This document shows positions 6,224-9,795 of a DNA stretch of 9,795 nucleotides, piece after piece. The notes under the pieces were generated by a model that saw only the letters and a program-made list of their open reading frames with translations, was not told the origin of the DNA and made no database searches. Position 1 is the stretch's first letter; the number at the start of each line of letters is the position of its first letter. A program made the translations under genes and the position numbers. The DNA is from Oscillospiraceae bacterium (GTDB taxonomy: Bacteria; Bacillota; Clostridia; Oscillospirales; Oscillospiraceae): NCBI GenBank assembly GCA_031261245.1, contig JAISKU010000148.1, positions 1-9,795 on the forward strand. Direction: 5' to 3'.

Positions 6224-6988
6224 TCAGCCCGTGACGATGTTCTGGCCGGTAAGGAACACGTTCTCCTGCGCGAGGAAGAGCGCGACGCGCGCGATGTCAA
6301 CAGGCTCCGACACGCGCCCGAAGGTAGACATCTTGGCGACCATTTCAAATTCCTCCGGCGTCGAGTTCCTCTTCATCGGCGTGTTGACCATGCCGGGGGC
6401 TATCGAGTTCACTATGATGTTATACTTGCCGTATTTGCTCGCAAAGGACTTTGTCTGCAAAATGGCCGCGGCCTTACTCGAGGTGTACGCGGCCGAGGAG
6501 TACCCGCCCGTGACGCCCGTTACAGAGGTGATGTTCACAATGCGCCCGTATTTCGCCTCCTTCATGTACTGCACCGCGGCCTGCATCATCAGATAGTGGC
6601 CGAGCGCGTGTATCTTGAAGAATCTTAGGTACTCGTCGGGTTCCATGTCAAAATACGCCTCAAACGGCACCTCGCCGGCCTGATAGTCGTGTTCTACACC
6701 CGCGTTGTTAATGAGTATGTCTATTCTGCCGAATTCGTTGAAAACCTTCGCGACAGCCGCGTCAACGGCGGCCTTGTCCGACACGTCGACACTCAGCGCG
6801 AAAGCGCCCGGCGTGTATTTCGCACACTCCGCCGCGACCTCCTCGATCGGGCCCGTCCGCCTGCCGAACAGCGCGACCTTCACGCCGGATTTCGCGAGCT
6901 CCAGCGCACACCCCTTTCCGATTCCTGTTCCCGCGCCCGTTACGATTGCCGTTCTTCCGTCCAGTCCGTACTCCTTATACTGTGCCAT
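6224..6988 (-). CDS. Short-chain dehydrogenase/reductase (SDR-2), first gene of the AcnX operon
   Basis: A 254-residue classical SDR, same length as SDR-1 with 42 differences by direct count. The ATG at 6988 follows AAAGGGAGGA. TGAGTGIG is at 17-24, GRR at 42-44 (favouring NADP), NNAG at 94-97, Ser155, Tyr168 and Lys172 (YTSSK). As in SDR-1, His127 replaces the usual tetrad Asn and the chain ends at QNIVTG. Residues 1-76 differ from SDR-1 at three positions only, whereas 10 of the 15 residues 98-112 differ. It leads the operon SDR-2, alcohol dehydrogenase, AcnX large, AcnX small, and is divergent from the LysR gene, the usual position of a LysR-controlled target. Likely role: oxidation or reduction of a hydroxyl group on the pathway intermediate. 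Bile-acid or sugar-alcohol SDRs share the general fold, but nothing here identifies such a substrate. Confidence 0.9.
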   Translation of the reverse strand: MAQYKEYGLDGRTAIVTGAGTGIGKGCALELAKSGVKVALFGRRTGPIEEVAAECAKYTPGAFALSVDVSDKAAVDAAVAKVFNEFGRIDILINNAGVEHDYQAGEVPFEAYFDMEPDEYLRFFKIHALGHYLMMQAAVQYMKEAKYGRIVNITSVTGVTGGYSSAAYTSSKAAAILQTKSFASKYGKYNIIVNSIAPGMVNTPMKRNSTPEEFEMVAKMSTFGRVSEPVDIARVALFLAQENVFLTGQNIVTG

Positions 6989-7006
6989 AAATAAATCCTC
7001 CCTTTA

Positions 7007-7020
7007 GTAGAATTTGACAA
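7007..7020 (-). repeat. Leader motif shared with SDR-1, copy 2
   Basis: The minus-strand sequence TTGTCAAATTCTAC lies between the predicted transcription start and the ribosome binding site of SDR-2, in the same relative place as the copy in the SDR-1 leader (2918-2931), with one mismatch in 14. Confidence 0.45.
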
Positions 7021-7034
7021 GAATTTCGCTAATC

Positions 7035-7062
7035 AGTATATCACAAATTATTGCTATTGCAA
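7035..7062 (-). promoter_or_regulatory. Promoter of the SDR-2/AcnX operon
   Basis: On the minus strand the -10 box TATACT (7040-7035) is preceded at 16 bases by TTGCAA (7062-7057). The predicted start is near 7028, leaving a leader of about 40 bases. The -35 box is a palindrome and coincides with the -35 box proposed for the divergent LysR gene. Confidence 0.55.
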
Positions 7063-7070
7063 TATAGCAA
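7051..7070. promoter_or_regulatory. Inverted repeat over the shared -35 region (candidate LysR operator)
   Basis: Arms TTGCTAT (7051-7057) and ATAGCAA (7064-7070) surround TGCAAT. Within it the palindrome TTGCAA is the putative -35 box of both promoters. LysR-type regulators commonly bind dyads of the T-N11-A kind in divergent control regions. The location fits, but which bases are contacted is inference. Confidence 0.45.
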
Positions 7071-7085
7071 AATATTCGTTATTAT
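7057..7085 (+). promoter_or_regulatory. Promoter of the LysR gene
   Basis: TTGCAA at 7057-7062 and TATTAT at 7080-7085 are separated by 17 bases, matching four and five of six consensus positions. The predicted start is near 7092, giving a short leader of about 25 bases. Confidence 0.5.
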
Positions 7086-7103
7086 GCTTATATAGAATAA
7101 CGA
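7076..7103. promoter_or_regulatory. Inverted repeat over the LysR -10 box and transcription start (candidate autoregulatory operator)
   Basis: Perfect 8-base arms TCGTTATT (7076-7083) and AATAACGA (7096-7103) flank a 12-base spacer. The left arm overlaps the proposed -10 box and the right arm runs into the ribosome binding site GAGAGGTGAG (7102-7111). A protein bound here would block transcription of the regulator. Alternatively, part of it could fold in the mRNA near the TTG start. Confidence 0.4.
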
Positions 7104-7116
7104 GAGGTGAGATATT

Positions 7117-8013
7117 TTGTATAACATAACATTTCAGCAAATAAACGCCTTTTTGACCGTGGCGCGCCACATGAATATCTCGGCGGCCGCAAAAAGCATG
7201 TACATATCTCAACCAACCATTTCAAAGGTCTTGCAGCGGTTTGAGAGCGGAATAGGCATGAAGGTGTTTGTGCGCAGCAACCGCGGACTCAAGCTCACAC
7301 CGCAGGGTGAAATCCTGTTCAGCACGCTTGAGCCGCTGTTTTACGGCTTTGACCGGGCAATTGAGGCGGCAAAAGCGTTCGGCCCGGATCCGGACAGCAT
7401 TCTCCGCATCGTCGCGCCGAGCTCCTATGACGCGGTGGAGGACTATAAGCCGCTCAAGCGCTATGTCCGCGAATACGTTGAAAAATACCCGGAGGTTGTG
7501 CTGTCGGAGCAGCTTAACGATTTCAAGGAGCTTCGGCGCCAGCTTGAGTTCGGAGAGGCCGATCTCGCCTTTTCGCAGGATTTCGCGGTTTCCGACATAC
7601 CCGGTATCAGGTTCAAACGGATATCGGAATACAAGATGTATCTGACGATGTCCGTCCGGCATCCGCTCGCCGTATACGAGACGCCTCCGCCGGAGGAGCT
7701 GTCAAAGCTCACGTTCTTCTCCGTTCCGCACGCGAGCGAGGCCGTCATAAAAAACAACATCATCAATAAGGGCCGGGAATGCGGCTTCACCCCGAAAAAC
7801 ATAGAGCTGCTCGATAATTTCCCGACACTGCTGCACATGCTCAACGAGTGCCGCGGCGTGTGCATCTGCGCGCGATTTGACAACTCCGTTTCAGCGGAGC
7901 TGAAGTATTATGAGCTCGCTCCCGGTAATACCCCCAGCTATGTCGTCGTCGCGTGGTTGGCGGAAAGGCTTACGGAAAGGGCGCGCAAATTTATCGAGAT
8001 GCTGCCGGACTGA
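7117..8013 (+). CDS. LysR-type transcriptional regulator
   Basis: A 298-residue regulator of typical LysR length. It begins at a TTG codon (7117) behind GAGAGGTGAG; no ATG is available between the binding site and the conserved N-terminus. The winged helix-turn-helix spans about residues 5-64, with the recognition region AAAKSMYISQPTISKVLQRFE (23-43) and the family pattern RSNRGLKLTPQG (53-64). The remaining about 210 residues form the effector-binding domain, ending without extra sequence. The gene is divergent from the SDR-2/AcnX operon, with both promoters overlapping, so it very probably controls that operon in response to a pathway substrate or intermediate, and may repress itself. The use of TTG is expected to keep the protein level low. 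It could also affect the downstream ABC transporter genes, but those have a separate promoter. Confidence 0.92.
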   Translation: MYNITFQQINAFLTVARHMNISAAAKSMYISQPTISKVLQRFESGIGMKVFVRSNRGLKLTPQGEILFSTLEPLFYGFDRAIEAAKAFGPDPDSILRIVAPSSYDAVEDYKPLKRYVREYVEKYPEVVLSEQLNDFKELRRQLEFGEADLAFSQDFAVSDIPGIRFKRISEYKMYLTMSVRHPLAVYETPPPEELSKLTFFSVPHASEAVIKNNIINKGRECGFTPKNIELLDNFPTLLHMLNECRGVCICARFDNSVSAELKYYELAPGNTPSYVVVAWLAERLTERARKFIEMLPD

Positions 8014-8024
8014 GGGAATTCCCG

Positions 8025-8048
8025 CATGATAGCCTTTAGGCTATCGTG
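8025..8048 (+). terminator. Hairpin after the LysR gene (weak terminator)
   Basis: GATAGCC (8028-8034) and GGCTATC (8039-8045) pair around a TTTA loop, and the stem extends to ten pairs with one G-T pair. It starts 12 bases after the LysR stop codon but is followed by AGATAAAAA rather than a T-tract, so it may stall or protect the mRNA rather than terminate efficiently. A separate palindrome, GGGAATTCCC, lies at 8014-8023. Confidence 0.4.
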
Positions 8049-8074
8049 AGATAAAAACAAGTATACCTGTGCGG

Positions 8075-8103
8075 TTGACAAATAAAGTCCGCGCCAATAT
8101 AAT
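8075..8103 (+). promoter_or_regulatory. Perfect consensus sigma-A promoter of the ABC transporter operon
   Basis: TTGACA (8075-8080) and TATAAT (8098-8103) match the consensus at all twelve positions with the ideal 17-base spacer. Transcription would start near 8110, giving a leader of about 97 bases before the ABC gene. No known riboswitch fold or clear catabolite-repression element was recognised in the leader. Confidence 0.75.
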
Positions 8104-8206
8104 AAATTCGTGTTAAAGGCGCTAAATATTCAGCCGCTTATTGTGCAATTTTGCCAAACATATAACGGTTGTAATAATATTAAGATACCAGAAAGGGGGA
8201 AGATGA

Positions 8207-9700
8207 ATGGAGCATTGGCTTGAAGTAAACGGCATCGGCAAAGCATATCCCGGGGTTCAGGCTCTGAAGGACATCAGTTTCAGAGCTTCCGGAGGTCAAG
8301 TCCTCGCGCTGCTCGGCGAAAACGGCGCGGGAAAGAGCACCCTTCTGAAAATCCTGAGCGGAGACGTTCAGCCGGACGAGGGGAGCGTGGCAATCGACGG
8401 CGTGCAGCAGAGGTTTCAGACGCCTCACGACGCAATCGCCTCCGGAATCAGCGTTATCTATCAGGAGCGGCAGCTTATACCATCTATGAGCGTTATGGAG
8501 AATATTTTCCTTGTGGATCAGCCCGTGACAAAATTCGGCACAATCAACACGAGGCAGCTGCGCAAGGAGACAAAGGAGATCATAGACAAATTCGGGCTGC
8601 CCATCGATCCGAACGAGCCGGTAGGGAAATTGTCGGTCGCATATCAGCAGATGGTGGAGGTGATGAAGGCGTACAGGCGCAATTCGCGCATTATCGCCTT
8701 TGATGAGCCGACCGCGCCGCTGACGGATACGGAAATTAAGATTCTTTTCAGGCTTATATCGCAGTTGAAGGAAGAAAACAAGATTATTTTGTACGTCTCA
8801 CATCGACTCGCGGAGATATTCCAGGTTACGGACGACATCGTGGTGTTAAAGGACGGACGCCTCGTCAAAACACTGCACACCGCCGATACGAACGAGCAGG
8901 AGCTGATCATGGCGATGGTCGGGCGGGATATAGGCGACACCTACGCCGGACTCAACCGCAACGACAGCTTCGGGGAGGCCGTGCTGGAGGTTAGCCATCT
9001 TGAGAGCTCCATCCTGCACGATGTGAATTTCACGCTGCACAAGGGCGAGATAGTCGGGTTTGCCGGCCTGATCGGGGCGGGGCGCACCGAGGTCGCGCGC
9101 GCAATATTCGGTATTGACGCGGTTATCGCCGGCGAAATAAAATTGGACGGCGAGGAAGTGCACTTCAAATCGGCGCGCGACGCGATAAACGCGGGGATTG
9201 CGCTGTGTCCGGAGGACCGGAAGGAGCAGGGACTCGTCCTGTTCCGCTCCGTCAGGGACAACGTCACGATGCCGATTCTCGACAAGGTGCGCAAGGGGTT
9301 GTTTTTGGACAACTATCTGGAGGACGACATCACAATCGAGGCCATAAACCGCTACTCCATCAAGACGCCGTCCGTCGACAAGATCGTCATGGAGCTCTCG
9401 GGCGGAAACCAGCAGAAGGTGATTCTGGGGCGGTGGACTTCCTCGAGGATGACGACAAAGGTCTTGATTCTGGATGAGCCGACAAAGGGAATAGACGTCG
9501 GCACAAAGGCGGAAATATATCAAATGGTGTGCGATTTCGCAAAGCAGGGGATTGGCGTTATCTTCATCTCCTCGGAGCTCACGGAGGTCATAAATCTCGC
9601 GGACAACATCATCGTCATGCGCAACGGACGTATCACGGGACAGCTCAAGCGGGAAGACGCCACGGAAGAAAACGTGCTCGCTTTGGCCATGCTTGATTAA
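8207..9700 (+). CDS. Sugar-type ABC importer, duplicated ATP-binding subunit (RbsA/MglA family)
   Basis: A 497-residue cytoplasmic ATPase made of two fused ABC domains, the usual length for the ribose/galactose/xylose family. The ATG at 8207 follows GAAAGGGGGA; another ATG four bases upstream is out of frame. Domain 1 has Walker A GENGAGKST (37-45), Q-loop Gln86, an altered signature LSVAYQQ (142-148) and Walker B IIAFDEPT ending at Asp166-Glu167. Domain 2 has a degenerate Walker A GLIGAGRTE (287-295) without the Lys, a full signature LSGGNQQ (397-403) and Walker B LILDEP with Asp423-Glu424. This asymmetry is normal for the family, where one site is weak. It powers uptake through a membrane permease, whose gene appears to start just downstream. 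The transported compound cannot be told from the ATPase; relatives carry pentoses, hexoses, autoinducer-2 or nucleosides. No binding-protein gene lies upstream in the window. Confidence 0.93.
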   Translation: MEHWLEVNGIGKAYPGVQALKDISFRASGGQVLALLGENGAGKSTLLKILSGDVQPDEGSVAIDGVQQRFQTPHDAIASGISVIYQERQLIPSMSVMENIFLVDQPVTKFGTINTRQLRKETKEIIDKFGLPIDPNEPVGKLSVAYQQMVEVMKAYRRNSRIIAFDEPTAPLTDTEIKILFRLISQLKEENKIILYVSHRLAEIFQVTDDIVVLKDGRLVKTLHTADTNEQELIMAMVGRDIGDTYAGLNRNDSFGEAVLEVSHLESSILHDVNFTLHKGEIVGFAGLIGAGRTEVARAIFGIDAVIAGEIKLDGEEVHFKSARDAINAGIALCPEDRKEQGLVLFRSVRDNVTMPILDKVRKGLFLDNYLEDDITIEAINRYSIKTPSVDKIVMELSGGNQQKVILGRWTSSRMTTKVLILDEPTKGIDVGTKAEIYQMVCDFAKQGIGVIFISSELTEVINLADNIIVMRNGRITGQLKREDATEENVLALAMLD

Positions 9701-9715
9701 GGGGGTGGCATTGAA

Positions 9716-9795
9716 GTGAAAAGAGTTTTGAGATCAAAAAGCATGATACTCGTTTACGTCACGCTTGCCGTTATTGTTTTCTTTTACATAATGAA
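9716..9795 (+). CDS. N-terminus of probable ABC importer permease (partial)
   Basis: A GTG at 9716, 15 bases after the ATPase stop codon and 6 bases past the ribosome binding site GGGGGTGGC, opens a frame that runs to the window end. The 26 visible codons give a short basic start (KRVLRSKS) followed by a hydrophobic stretch (MILVYVTLAVIVFFYIM), the pattern of a first transmembrane helix entering the membrane from the cytoplasm. In this transporter family the permease (RbsC-like) normally follows the ATPase, so the call rests on context and this helix. An in-frame ATG at 9743 is a possible but worse start. Confidence 0.7.
   Translation, partial: MKRVLRSKSMILVYVTLAVIVFFYIM

Noticed and set aside
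5876..6628. A 250-codon plus-strand frame across alcohol dehydrogenase and SDR-2
   Set aside because: It spans two clear minus-strand genes and their gap, and its translation is Arg/His-rich without any domain.
2136..6988. The two SDRs plus flavoprotein as a bile-acid 7-dehydroxylation type operon
   Set aside because: Superficially similar enzyme classes, but no CoA ligase, CoA transferase, bile-acid transporter or 7-dehydratase is present, and AcnX does not belong to that pathway.
8104..8206. Possible riboswitch or attenuator in the ABC gene leader
   Set aside because: No conserved motif, leader peptide or terminator/antiterminator pair could be made out by eye.
9056..9095. Missing Walker A Lys in the second ABC domain as a sign of inactivation
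   Set aside because: The GAGRTE form is the normal state of the second domain in the RbsA/MglA family.

Overview
The window is about 9.8 kb of a bacterial chromosome with moderately high GC in the genes and AT-rich control regions. Strong AGGAGG-type ribosome binding sites, a TTG start and a GTG start, and oxygen-sensitive-type enzymes suggest an anaerobic Firmicute (Clostridia) or possibly Synergistota. The sequence does not settle the lineage, and no taxonomic marker is present.

Layout from left to right. (a) 1-393, plus strand: the 3' end of an uncharacterised conserved gene, visibly AT-richer than its neighbours. (b) 427-2061, plus: a soluble FAD-dependent oxidoreductase of the fumarate reductase/FAD_binding_2 superfamily with its own promoter. 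(c) A bidirectional terminator at 2082-2110. (d) A minus-strand block. Read in the direction of transcription from 6988, it encodes a short-chain dehydrogenase (SDR-2), a zinc alcohol dehydrogenase, and the large and small subunits of an aconitase X (AcnX) family dehydratase, and it ends at a hairpin terminator (3266-3293). Behind that are a small GIY-YIG domain protein and a second SDR (SDR-1), about 83% identical to SDR-2 and with its own promoter. (e) 7117-8013, plus: a LysR-type regulator divergent from SDR-2. The intergenic region holds two opposed promoters that appear to share one palindromic -35 box, plus inverted repeats. (f) 8207-9700, plus: the duplicated-ATPase subunit of a sugar-type (RbsA/MglA) ABC importer behind a perfect consensus promoter, followed by the first codons of a probable permease that runs off the window.

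Reading as a system: two SDRs, a Zn-alcohol dehydrogenase, an Fe-S dehydratase of the AcnX type and an enoate-reductase-like flavoprotein are gathered around one LysR gene. These chemistries (alcohol oxidation or ketone reduction, dehydration of a hydroxy acid, reduction or oxidation of a C=C bond) could form one catabolic or fermentative pathway for a hydroxylated carboxylate, with the ABC importer perhaps bringing in the substrate. I do not recognise this gene combination as a described pathway, and the substrate cannot be deduced from the sequence. AcnX homologues are known to include cis-3-hydroxy-L-proline dehydratase and archaeal mevalonate-5-phosphate dehydratase, but the companion genes here match neither setting. 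No RNA gene, CRISPR array, insertion sequence or replication origin was seen, and no gene-free stretch exceeds 300 bases.
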